NCBI GenBank assembly: GCA_022566435.1
Contig: JADFIX010000331.1
Location: forward strand, 1-5,557
Length of the DNA: 5,557 nucleotides
DNA from: Planctomycetota bacterium
GTDB lineage: Bacteria > Planctomycetota > Phycisphaerae > UBA1845
Direction of reading: 5' to 3'
Shown here one piece after another: positions 1 through 5,557 of the stretch; position 1 is the first letter of the stretch; every line of letters begins with the position of its first letter. Under the pieces are notes generated by a model. The model did no database searches and had not been told where the DNA came from. It worked only from the letters and a program-made list of their open reading frames with translations. The translations under genes and the position numbers were made by a program.

Positions 1-1
1 C

Positions 2-1663
2 GTGGACAATAGCTTGGATGCATGCGAGGAGGGCGGGATTCTCCCCGTCGTCGAGGTGATTGTCCGGCAAACGGACCAGGATCGACTCACGGTCGCGGTT
101 CGTGACAACGGGCCGGGAATCGTGAAAGGGCAGATTCCAAATGTCTTTGGGAAGCTGCTATATGGGTCCAAATTTCATCGGCTGAAGATGTCACGCGGGC
201 AGCAGGGGATCGGCATTAGTGCCGCCGGGATGTACGGGCTGATTACCACCGGAAAGCCGATTCAGATCATCAGCCGGACGAGTTCGCGTGCCGTCGCCCA
301 CATGTATCGCTTGGCCATCGACACCAAGAAAAACAGGCCGGATATCATCAGCGATGAGCCCGTGGAAGTTGATTGGCCCCACGGTACCGAGGTGATCATC
401 GAGATCGAGGCGACCTACAATCGCGGCCGGCAGAGCATCGACGAGTATCTGGAATTGACGGCGATCGCTAATCCTCATGCCCGGATTATTTATAAATCGC
501 CAAGCGACGCAGCGGTCGAATTCGCGCGCGGCACGGAAACGCTTCCGGCGGAAACCAAGGAGATCAAACCGCATCCGTACGGCGTGGAGTTGGGCACCTT
601 GATGAAAATGCTCAAGGAGACGCAGGCCAAGAAGCTCGGCGCCTTTCTAACGAGCGAGTTTTCGCGGGTCAGCTCCGCGGTGGCCAAACGCGTGTGCGTC
701 GAGTCGGGTGTGACGACATCGACCTGGGTCAGCGCGGTGCTCCCGCCGGTGATCGAAAAGATCTACAACACATTGCAGACTACGAAGCTGAAGGCGCCGT
801 CCACAAATTGCCTGGCGCCGATCGGTGCGGAGGCGATTCTCGCCGGGCTTCTACGGGGCGTCGAAGCGGAGTTTTATACGGCCAGCACGCGTCCGCCCTC
901 GGTCTACCGGGGGAATCCGTTTCAGATTGAAGTGGGCATTGCCTACGGCGGCCGGCTAGGCAGCGACCACCGCGATCACGACGGCAACGGAAAGAACAAG
1001 GGTGAACGGGCGCAGGCCCGGGTCATCCGCTTTGCCAATCGCGTGCCCTTGCTCTATCAGCAAAGCTCATGTTGCATGTTCAAGGCAGTCCTCGATACCA
1101 AGTGGAACAACTACTCGCTGTCGCAATCGAGCGGGGCGATGCCGCAGGCGCCGATGGTGATTCTCATCCACTTGGCCTGCGTGTGGGTGCCGTTCATTTC
1201 CGAGGGCAAGGAGGCGATCGCCGACTACGATGAAATCCGCAAAGAAGTGAAGCTGGCCATCGCCGAGTGTGGGCGGCGGCTCGGCATACTTCTTCGGCGT
1301 AAGCGCAAGAAGGTGGCGTTCTCGAAACGGCGCGATGTCTTTACGCGTTACATCAACGAAGTGGTCGAGGCGACTCGTTCGATCACGGTGATCAACAAGG
1401 AGTCATTCCGTAAATCGCTCGTGTCGCTGGCACAGCAATACACGGCGCAAGCGGACATGGAATTCGACGAGCACGGCAAAATTGTAAAAAAACAAAGCCC
1501 GGGCGACGAATTGGGCCTGCAAGACACCATCGTGGTCGATCGCGACGCCACAGCGCCGGAACCGGAAACGCTGTTTGACCTGGGTGAAACGGTGGCCGAA
1601 TCCCCGAAGAAGCCCGCCAAACCCCGCGGGCGGAAACGCGCCGGCAAGAGACGTCGAAAATAG
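2..1663 (+). CDS. top6B: DNA topoisomerase VI subunit B, 5'-truncated by window edge
   Basis: This is the ATPase subunit of type IIB topoisomerase VI, which with subunit A passes one duplex through a double-strand break to relax and decatenate DNA. The visible 553 residues begin inside the GHKL N-box (VDNSLDACEE), so the true start and the conserved N-box Glu lie upstream. The G1 box DNGPGI is at about residues 35-40 and the glycine-rich ATP lid GQQGIGISAAG at 66-76. An H2TH-like region follows at about 190-260, then a transducer domain with RFANRVPLLYQ (343-353), a TKWNNYSL segment (366-373) that matches the switch-lysine region, and VPFISEGKEAIA (396-407). The C-terminus adds an acidic linker and a Lys/Arg-rich tail from about residue 535, likely for non-specific DNA contact. 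The stop is TAG at 1661-1663. No subunit A gene follows in the window, so it is presumably upstream or elsewhere. The family call is firm. The missing N-terminus is a window-edge effect, not decay. Confidence 0.95.
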   Translation: MDNSLDACEEGGILPVVEVIVRQTDQDRLTVAVRDNGPGIVKGQIPNVFGKLLYGSKFHRLKMSRGQQGIGISAAGMYGLITTGKPIQIISRTSSRAVAHMYRLAIDTKKNRPDIISDEPVEVDWPHGTEVIIEIEATYNRGRQSIDEYLELTAIANPHARIIYKSPSDAAVEFARGTETLPAETKEIKPHPYGVELGTLMKMLKETQAKKLGAFLTSEFSRVSSAVAKRVCVESGVTTSTWVSAVLPPVIEKIYNTLQTTKLKAPSTNCLAPIGAEAILAGLLRGVEAEFYTASTRPPSVYRGNPFQIEVGIAYGGRLGSDHRDHDGNGKNKGERAQARVIRFANRVPLLYQQSSCCMFKAVLDTKWNNYSLSQSSGAMPQAPMVILIHLACVWVPFISEGKEAIADYDEIRKEVKLAIAECGRRLGILLRRKRKKVAFSKRRDVFTRYINEVVEATRSITVINKESFRKSLVSLAQQYTAQADMEFDEHGKIVKKQSPGDELGLQDTIVVDRDATAPEPETLFDLGETVAESPKKPAKPRGRKRAGKRRRK

Positions 1664-1773
1664 TCCGTCCACTCCGCGAAATCGCCCTTCTGACGGGTGC
1701 ATCCCGGATGCCTGAAGTAGTGCGTGGCGTCATGTCTCACGTCGCTCAGGGTTCTTGATCGCGAAAATCGAGA

Positions 1774-1820
1774 AGCCGAGCGGTCGTCGGCTCAACACCG
1801 GCCGGCACATGGACGCCGGT
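1774..1820. terminator. Two tandem hairpins between convergent genes, possible terminator
   Basis: Two inverted repeats lie in the 172-base gap between the topoisomerase gene and the DUF1015 remnant. AGCCGA (1774-1779) pairs with TCGGCT (1787-1792) across a 7-base loop. ACCGGC (1797-1802) pairs with GCCGGT (1815-1820) across a 12-base loop. Neither is followed by a clear T run on the + strand. On the - strand the first is followed by a weak TCTCGATTTT. They could end transcription from either side, but the missing U-tract makes this tentative. The rest of the gap shows nothing except a short palindrome at 1699-1711. Confidence 0.25.
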
Positions 1821-1835
1821 TCATAGCGGAGAGGT

Positions 1836-1958
1836 TTATTCCAGCGGGTTGATCGTCAAACCCGTCGCCAGCTTGGGGTAGAAATAGGTGCTTTTTTGCG
1901 GCATGAGGCCGCCGGCCTCGCTGACCGCCCGAAGGTGCGCCATCGGTGTGGCATTCAC
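1836..1958 (-). pseudogene. Orphan 3' end of a DUF1015 gene (last 40 codons plus stop)
   Basis: Read on the - strand, this stretch encodes the C-terminus of a DUF1015 protein (core ...MPQKSTYFYPKL..., ending INPLE and TAA). It matches the C-terminus of the gene at 4808-5557 in 38 of 40 residues. Homology stops abruptly at 1958, where unrelated accessory DNA begins, so the rest of the gene is missing from this copy. Seven of the ten base differences from the other copy are synonymous sense changes, one swaps TAA for TGA, and only two change a residue (E/D at the end, N/K near the junction). The fragment is therefore the end of an allele that was under selection until recently, not old decayed DNA. 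The frame stays open past the breakpoint to an ATG at 1998-2000, giving a chance 54-residue ORF with no family resemblance in its first 14 residues. Confidence 0.85.
1836..1958. repeat. Left 123-bp direct repeat flanking the accessory block
   Basis: This segment repeats 4808-4930 in the same orientation with 113 of 123 bases identical by hand alignment and no gaps. A perfect 56-base core lies at 1861-1916. Divergence lies on both sides of the core, so the repeats are not a simple target-site duplication, which would be identical when fresh. With its partner it brackets 1959-4807. Confidence 0.9.
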
Positions 1959-2175
1959 CCGAAAAGGTGCGCCAAATCCCCCACGTCTCGGTCTGGCCAT
2001 TGACGTGCCACCTGACTTGACAGATCGAAAAACCGGTCCCGCGGACTCAGATTTCGCATCCTAATCTTGGACTGTTGCCGTTCGTGAGAGTCCTGCGTGC
2101 CATCGGATACTGCGATTCCCGATACGTTGCCCGCCAAAGGAATGAGTAATTCGCAGGCCAAAACGACCTTTTTAT

Positions 2176-2203
2176 TTGAAGAACAACATTGTTGTTGTAT
2201 AAT
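2176..2203 (+). promoter_or_regulatory. Sigma70-like promoter with palindromic operator in the spacer
   Basis: A -35 TTGAAG (2176-2181) and a perfect -10 TATAAT (2198-2203) are separated by 16 bases. Fifteen of those (2182-2196) form the perfect inverted repeat AACAACA-T-TGTTGTT. A palindrome between the -35 and -10 boxes is the classic operator position of MerR-family proteins, and the MerR gene starts 10 bases after the -10 box. Activating MerR promoters usually have an over-long 19-20 base spacer. The near-consensus spacing here suggests the protein represses its own promoter. The expected transcription start near 2210 leaves only a few leader bases before the ATG. Confidence 0.75.
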
Positions 2204-2212
2204 GTGGTTGTC

Positions 2213-2647
2213 ATGATGCGCGCGTACTCGTCATCCGAAGCCATAAGAATTACGAAAGTGAGCCAGCGCTGTCTCGATTACTGGGATGAACGCGGCATCG
2301 TCAGGCCGTCCATGAAACGGAGCCGTGGGAAGGGATTCGAACGAAGGTATTCGTTTCACGACTTGGTGAAGCTGTCGGTCGTAAAGCACTTGCGAGATGC
2401 CGGGCTAAGCCTTCAGCGAATCCAGAAATCCCTGAAATTGTTGCGCAAAATAACTGGGACGCAGGATCCGCTGATCGATCGTCGTCTGATTACCGATGGA
2501 AAGAGCATACATGTATTGACCGACAACCCGGCGGCACTCGAGGATGTTCTGGGCGGCGGACAACTCGTGTTCAGCGTGGTCGCGGTTGACCAGATTCAGA
2601 AAGTTGTGGAGAAACGAGTTTCACGGCTTCGCAATGTGGCGGGCTAG
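2213..2647 (+). CDS. MerR-family transcriptional regulator, probably autorepressed
   Basis: This is a 144-residue DNA-binding regulator. The N-terminal part fits a MerR winged helix-turn-helix. The helix-turn-helix spans about residues 5-24 with RCLDYWDERGIVRPS following, where the family has L-R-Y-Y/W-E-R-G-L-hydrophobic-P. The wing GFERRYSFHDLVKL spans 41-54, and LRDAGLSLQRI (60-70) matches the family's LRELGFSL.EI. The C-terminal part (about 85-140) lacks the cysteines of metal sensors and any obvious drug-binding domain. It contains ITDGKSIHVLTDN and QLVFSVVAVDQI, which look like a small beta-rich domain. I chose the ATG at 2213 because upstream TTG or GTG codons would fall inside the promoter. 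An ATG at 2216 is equally possible. There is no Shine-Dalgarno sequence, consistent with a leaderless transcript. It probably binds the palindrome in its own promoter and may control the downstream pair. Ligand and targets are unknown. Confidence 0.88.
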   Translation: MMRAYSSSEAIRITKVSQRCLDYWDERGIVRPSMKRSRGKGFERRYSFHDLVKLSVVKHLRDAGLSLQRIQKSLKLLRKITGTQDPLIDRRLITDGKSIHVLTDNPAALEDVLGGGQLVFSVVAVDQIQKVVEKRVSRLRNVAG

Positions 2648-3063
2648 TGAAAGCCAGAGATTGGCGCGCGCCCAACGGTTGTCATGATGTCCACTCGGAT
2701 CATGATTGTTACAAAATTGTTACGTTTCTGTAGCCTCCGGCAAACGCGCATCGGGAATGGTAGATGTGGTGGGCGTCCAGCCGACGTTTCTTTATGTTGT
2801 GTGGTCCAATACGCAGGAGACCCGCCGTTCATGCTTTCAAGGCAGCACGTGTTGGGTACGAAGGGACAGAGTGGATATGATGCGGAATCCACAAGTTGTC
2901 GTCTACGCGGTTGAATTCGAGCGCCTCGGACGGGGCAATTGGCGGTAAGAAGTTCATTTGCCGCCAAGCGATGCAAGTAGGGCATCTGAATTGCTTGAAC
3001 GATTCCTGGTGGTGGCCGAGACTCGGGATTTGAGTGATCGACACGGAATAAAGGGGATGGCAA
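2648..3063. other. 416-base intergenic region without a convincing gene
   Basis: The reading frames here are short, lack good ribosome binding sites and have no recognisable motif. A 24-codon-or-shorter frame at 2877-2948 (start ATGATG) is the only one I considered, and its support is weak. The left end is AT-rich and repeat-laden: CATGAT/ATCATG inverted repeat (2683-2688 and 2699-2704), then ATTGTTAC twice (2705-2712 and 2716-2723). The 13-mer GGTTGTCATGATG at 2677-2689 repeats the bases over the MerR start (2206-2218). The region could hold the promoter and leader of the downstream pair or a small RNA, but no strong promoter is evident. Confidence 0.5.
2705..2723. promoter_or_regulatory. 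Operator-like sequence resembling the MerR promoter palindrome
   Basis: TACAAAATTGTTA (2710-2722) matches AACAACATTGTTG (2182-2194) of the MerR promoter palindrome at 10 of 13 positions, with ACAA and ATTGTT shared. It sits in a pair of ATTGTTAC direct repeats with an 11-base period. A TTGTTA at 2706-2711 could be a -35 box, but the matching -10 (TGTAGC at 2729-2734) is poor. It may be a second binding site for the MerR protein upstream of the small-protein/peptidase pair. It is AT-rich, so chance similarity is possible. Confidence 0.3.
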
Positions 3064-3255
3064 ATGGCGAAACGAACGGAATCGGAAACGTTTGAGCAGC
3101 GGGTTCGTCGTGTTGTTGCCGAACGCGCGTCGAAGAACAGAGATCGGCCTGGTCGCTCGGGCGAGTCTGCCAGTAAGGCTGACGCAGCGAGGGAAGCCCT
3201 GCGCATCGAACGCCGACTTTCTCGGGAGCAGCTGGAGCGCTCTGCATCGCTCTAA
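3064..3255 (+). CDS. Small highly charged protein of unknown function
   Basis: I do not recognise this 63-residue protein. It starts at an ATG preceded by AAGGGG (3051-3056) with 7-base spacing, a good ribosome binding site. That is the main reason to call it a gene. It is very rich in Arg, Lys, Glu and Ser, has no Cys or Trp, and shows no signal peptide or membrane segment, so it should be cytosolic. Two likely helices (about 7-24, FEQRVRRVVAERASK, and 39-59, KADAAREALRIERRLSREQL) flank a Gly/Ser/Arg/Pro linker (28-37) that looks disordered. Its stop is 45 bases before the start of the peptidase-like gene on the same strand, so co-transcription is likely. By position it could be an inhibitor, adaptor or substrate of that protein, or simply an unrelated small protein. 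No homology supports any of these. Confidence 0.6.
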   Translation: MAKRTESETFEQRVRRVVAERASKNRDRPGRSGESASKADAAREALRIERRLSREQLERSASL

Positions 3256-3300
3256 TCCGAACGAGATACTTTTGCACATCGCCCTCAGGAAGTATCGCCG

Positions 3301-4797
3301 ATGCATGACGAACCGCCTGACCGGACACTCTTCGAATTCCTACCGTACACGGTTGAGGCCCTCAAAGATGTCTTGAAGGACGCAGACGCAGGGCACCTGG
3401 ACTACCTTCGTGATTACTTTCAGTATTATACCGATGCCGGGCATTCTCTGACAATCGTTGTTGAATCCCATTACACGGATCGCGACTACCTCGAAGATTA
3501 CGCCGCGTACTACGTTCGTTGTTTTGAAGACAAATATAAGAAAACCTGCAGGAGACTCCACTTCTTTCGAGGGCATCTTGAGGAGAAGGATTTTCTTCCC
3601 AGTCTTGAACCTGACACAGAAGTGCCATCGACTGAGGCCATCAATGAGCAATACCTTGGGTTTCTCGTCGTACGGCCGTTACCGCATGCGTGCATTGGTC
3701 GGACGTGCCTAAAGACCTACGAATGTGAGGGGCGGCGTTATTATCCCGTCAAGCGCCGCTGCGAAGCCCACCTACTCGGTCATACGTTTTCGGTAGACTC
3801 TTTGCCGTTTCAACAGCAGGATGCAGTGGCTGCCGCATGTGCGACCAGTGCGCTTTGGTCTGCGCTGCAAGGGACTGCAACGCTATTTCAACACAAGATC
3901 TATTCACCGGTTGAAATCACTACAATCGCCGCAAAGCAGTCTCCCGGTTTGGAACGTACGTTTCCGAACCGCGGACTTGACCCGCCCCAGATGGCTAACG
4001 CTGTTCGCGCTGCCGGGCTTGAACCTGAAGTTGTCGGAGTAAGCCGGAAGCAGACCTTGCAGGCGACTGCGTATGCGTACTTGCACGAGGCCAAAATCCC
4101 GCTAATCATGAACGCAGCGCTGTTTGACACGTCGTTCTCTGACGGACCGAGGCCGTTTGACGGAGATTGGGATACCGGACACGCTGTTACCATAACCGGT
4201 TATAGTCTGGGAAGGCCCAGTGCGGAACCTTATCCGGACACCGATACTTTGTTGCGATCCTCGCGGATCGACAAACTGTACGTCCACGATGATGGGATTG
4301 GGCCATTTGCACGCATGGGGCTTGATGGCCCAGATTTAGGTGTAGTATCATTCGGCGAGAAAGAGAAGTCAGTGCCATTCACAATGAATTCGTCTTGGAA
4401 GGGCTTGGCAGCGAATGCACACGCGAGAACCGTTGTATTTGCGCCTGATACTCTCATTATACCGGTTTATCATAAGATACGTGTTGATTTGGATGCAATT
4501 CTCTATGAGGTGTTTTTCTTGGACGAGCACGACCTTAAGAGAAGCGACGATTCCGCCGATCACGAGCTCGAATGGGAGGTATTTCTCACTACACAGAGTA
4601 AGTTCAAGTCGGAGTTACGGAGGACTCGCAAATTTGATCTAAAGACAAGGATACGGCTTCTCAAAAAGAGTTTCCCTCGCTTTTTGTGGCGGGCGATTGC
4701 GTATTGCGGTAACGATCCTCGCTATGGCTTAGTCTTCGATGCAACCGATGTCGCCGAGAGTCCGCAGCTCCTTCTTGAGATCCTAACTTACTCTTGA
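3301..4797 (+). CDS. Papain/C39-like cysteine-peptidase-fold protein, uncharacterised
   Basis: This 498-residue protein is not one I can name. The ATG at 3301 is preceded by AGGAAG (3287-3292) with 8-base spacing. Residues about 170-340 carry a papain-like fold signature. FQQQDAVAAACATSALW puts a candidate nucleophile at Cys180 with Gln173 seven residues before it (papain has its oxyanion Gln six before). GHAVTITGY gives candidate His294. YVHDDGIGPFA gives the third residue, Asp330 or Asp331, followed by G and P as in C39-type enzymes. The order Cys, His, Asp and the CxTSxxW pattern fit a cysteine peptidase or transglutaminase-like enzyme. The N-terminal 165 residues include YLGFLVVRPLPHACIGRT (118-135) and may be a separate domain; residues 375-498 form another alpha/beta-looking part. 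There is no signal peptide or transmembrane helix, so it is probably cytosolic. It is AT-richer than the flanking genes, which suggests transfer. Its stop is only 10 bases from the convergent DUF1015 stop. Confidence 0.85.
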   Translation: MHDEPPDRTLFEFLPYTVEALKDVLKDADAGHLDYLRDYFQYYTDAGHSLTIVVESHYTDRDYLEDYAAYYVRCFEDKYKKTCRRLHFFRGHLEEKDFLPSLEPDTEVPSTEAINEQYLGFLVVRPLPHACIGRTCLKTYECEGRRYYPVKRRCEAHLLGHTFSVDSLPFQQQDAVAAACATSALWSALQGTATLFQHKIYSPVEITTIAAKQSPGLERTFPNRGLDPPQMANAVRAAGLEPEVVGVSRKQTLQATAYAYLHEAKIPLIMNAALFDTSFSDGPRPFDGDWDTGHAVTITGYSLGRPSAEPYPDTDTLLRSSRIDKLYVHDDGIGPFARMGLDGPDLGVVSFGEKEKSVPFTMNSSWKGLAANAHARTVVFAPDTLIIPVYHKIRVDLDAILYEVFFLDEHDLKRSDDSADHELEWEVFLTTQSKFKSELRRTRKFDLKTRIRLLKKSFPRFLWRAIAYCGNDPRYGLVFDATDVAESPQLLLEILTYS

Positions 4798-4807
4798 CAG
4801 GGAGTTT

Positions 4808-4930
4808 TCAATCGAGCGGATTGATCGTCAAGCCCGTCGCCAGCTTGGGGTAGAAATAGGTGCTTTTTTGCGGCATGAGGCCGCCGGCTTCGCTGACCGC
4901 GCGAAGGTGGGCCATCGGTGTTGCCTTCAC
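4808..4930. repeat. Right 123-bp direct repeat, the in-frame end of the DUF1015 gene
   Basis: This is the partner of 1836-1958, 92 percent identical by hand alignment, with the perfect 56-base core at 4833-4888. Here the sequence continues without a break into the DUF1015 gene past 4930, while the left copy diverges at that point. Homology ends at the stop codon on the other side, so the accessory block abuts the gene end directly. Confidence 0.9.
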
Positions 4931-5557
4931 CAGCAGGGCCACGCCGTCTTTCTCGCGCGCCGTCTTTCTCGCCATTTCCTCGGACTTGACGTAGCGAACC
5001 TGCGGCTCCGCCTCCAGGCTTCGTTTCAATTGCTCGTCGATCAGGTAGCGATGCAGGTAGGCGGCGTCCAGGTCGTACCACGGTTTGCAATGGTCGGGTT
5101 CGAGTTCCATTAATTTCTTACGATCCGTGAATCGCAAAGGGGCCTCCATGCCTGTCGCCCCCTCCACCAGGACGACGTCGGCGTCCTCTCGGTCGCATGT
5201 TTCCGTGCCCGCCGACCAAGCGTCCAGCACCGTCGCCAGTTTGATCTCGGCCAAGGCCCGGTGATACGGCAGGATCAAGCAACCCGGATCGTCCATGCAG
5301 GCCATGACCAGCATGACGTAGTTGGCCGGGTGATCGTCGGGCAAGGACCCGCCCTGCCCTTTGGCGTACCAATCGCGATAGTTCAGCGCGGTGCCGTAGC
5401 GGTGATGCCCGTCGGCGATGTAGAGATTCTTATCCGCCATGAGCGTCGTTACGGTGTCGATGACGGCCGCGTCCTTCGTGATCCACATCCGGTTGTCGAT
5501 TCCGTCGAGCGAGGCGGAGACGTCCGGCGACCGGGCGGCGACCGCGGCGAAGGCCTT
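4808..5557 (-). CDS. DUF1015 family protein, 3' portion (5' end beyond window)
   Basis: The frame is open from the right edge, where the first complete codon is 5555-5557, to a TGA at 4808-4810. It gives 249 visible residues of a protein that is usually around 400 residues long, so a sizeable N-terminal part lies outside the window. The hallmark DGHHRYGTALNY is at visible residues 49-60, followed by a hydrophobic VMLVMACMDDPGCLILPYHRAL segment (about 81-102). The conserved end is LMPQKSTYFYPKLATGL. The family's biochemical activity is not established as far as I know, so I give no enzyme name. A Met at 5486-5488 is not the start, because the frame and family-like sequence continue upstream of it. 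The gene is convergent with the peptidase-like gene, and its last 40 codons exist in a second, diverged copy at 1836-1958. Confidence 0.92.
   Translation of the reverse strand, partial: KAFAAVAARSPDVSASLDGIDNRMWITKDAAVIDTVTTLMADKNLYIADGHHRYGTALNYRDWYAKGQGGSLPDDHPANYVMLVMACMDDPGCLILPYHRALAEIKLATVLDAWSAGTETCDREDADVVLVEGATGMEAPLRFTDRKKLMELEPDHCKPWYDLDAAYLHRYLIDEQLKRSLEAEPQVRYVKSEEMARKTAREKDGVALLVKATPMAHLRAVSEAGGLMPQKSTYFYPKLATGLTINPLD

Larger units (their letters stand above)
1959..4807. mobile_element. Putative accessory island inserted at the DUF1015 gene 3' end
   Basis: This 2.85-kb block lies between two copies of the DUF1015 gene end. It carries a MerR regulator, a small charged protein and a cysteine-peptidase-like protein, all on the + strand. 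Parts are clearly poorer in G+C than the flanks: a hand count gives 23 of 60 at 4441-4500 against 40 of 60 at 961-1020 in the topoisomerase gene. No integrase, transposase or terminal inverted repeat is visible. The mechanism is therefore unknown and could be site-specific integration, homologous exchange between diverged alleles, or partial loss of a tandem paralogue. Between 1959 and the promoter at 2176 I see no convincing gene; the - strand frame ending at 1955 has only a TTG start and no recognised motif. Confidence 0.6.

Noticed and set aside
1699..1711. GCATCC-C-GGATGC palindrome after the topoisomerase gene
   Set aside because: The loop is too short for a full hairpin, there is no T run, and a single short palindrome in GC-rich DNA is expected by chance.
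1836..2000. 54-residue ORF (ATG at 1998-2000, - strand) ending with the DUF1015 C-terminus
   Set aside because: The first 14 codons are accessory DNA fused by chance to the remnant. I see no ribosome binding site I trust, and a 40-residue tail alone is unlikely to function.
1955..2161. 68-codon - strand frame running from the MerR promoter region to the left repeat
   Set aside because: It begins only at a TTG, has a weak ribosome binding site, shows no recognisable motif, and its end coincides with the repeat junction. A decayed gene fragment cannot be excluded.
2877..2948. Possible 23-residue peptide in the intergenic gap
   Set aside because: The upstream AAGGGA is 10 bases away and suboptimal, the peptide has no recognisable feature, and frames this short are expected by chance.
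2644..3306. 220-codon - strand frame opposite the intergenic region and small gene
   Set aside because: Composition is basic and low in family-like patterns, no ribosome binding site or motif is seen, and it overlaps a + strand gene with a good one.
1959..4807. Insertion sequence or transposon
   Set aside because: No transposase or integrase gene, terminal inverted repeats or short target duplication are visible. The flanking repeats are diverged gene ends instead.
1..5557. CRISPR array, tRNA or rRNA
   Set aside because: No regularly spaced repeats, cloverleaf with a GTTCRA-type arm, or rRNA-like stretch was found on reading through the window.

Overview
The window reads as a small accessory insertion between two housekeeping-type genes of a GC-rich bacterium. 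The left gene encodes the B subunit of DNA topoisomerase VI. That enzyme is typical of archaea and plants but is also known from a few bacterial groups, notably Planctomycetota. Together with a DUF1015 gene and high-GC coding sequence this makes a planctomycete-like bacterium the best guess, but the taxonomic call is an inference.

Layout. Positions 2-1663 (+) hold the topoisomerase VI B gene, with its first few dozen codons cut off by the window edge. Positions 1664-1835 are a short convergent intergenic stretch with two hairpins. Positions 1836-1958 (-) are an orphan copy of the last 40 codons and stop codon of a DUF1015 gene. Positions 1959-4807 are accessory DNA, visibly AT-richer in places, carrying a MerR-type regulator (2213-2647, +), a 416-base stretch with no convincing gene, a small charged protein (3064-3255, +) and a 498-residue protein with a papain/C39-like cysteine-peptidase signature (3301-4797, +). 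Positions 4808-5557 (-) hold the 3' part of an intact-looking DUF1015 gene that runs off the right edge.

The key structural observation is that the last 123 bases of the DUF1015 gene occur twice in the same orientation, once at each end of the accessory block (113 of 123 bases identical, with a 56-base perfect core). The differences are almost all synonymous. This suggests that the block was inserted at, or exchanged into, the 3' end of the DUF1015 gene, leaving one displaced end and one reconstituted end from a diverged allele. No integrase or transposase is visible in the window.

Within the block, the MerR gene has a strong sigma70-like promoter whose -35/-10 spacer is almost filled by a 15-base palindrome. 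The start codon lies about 10 bases past the -10 box, so the mRNA is probably leaderless and probably autorepressed. A similar AT-rich operator-like sequence lies just past the MerR gene. The small protein and the cysteine-peptidase-like protein have good ribosome binding sites and are 45 bases apart, so they look like an operon. The regulator plus small protein plus protease-like protein may form an undescribed cargo module, for example of toxin/inhibitor or defence type. That function is a hypothesis; the sequence shows only the gene arrangement and the candidate catalytic residues.
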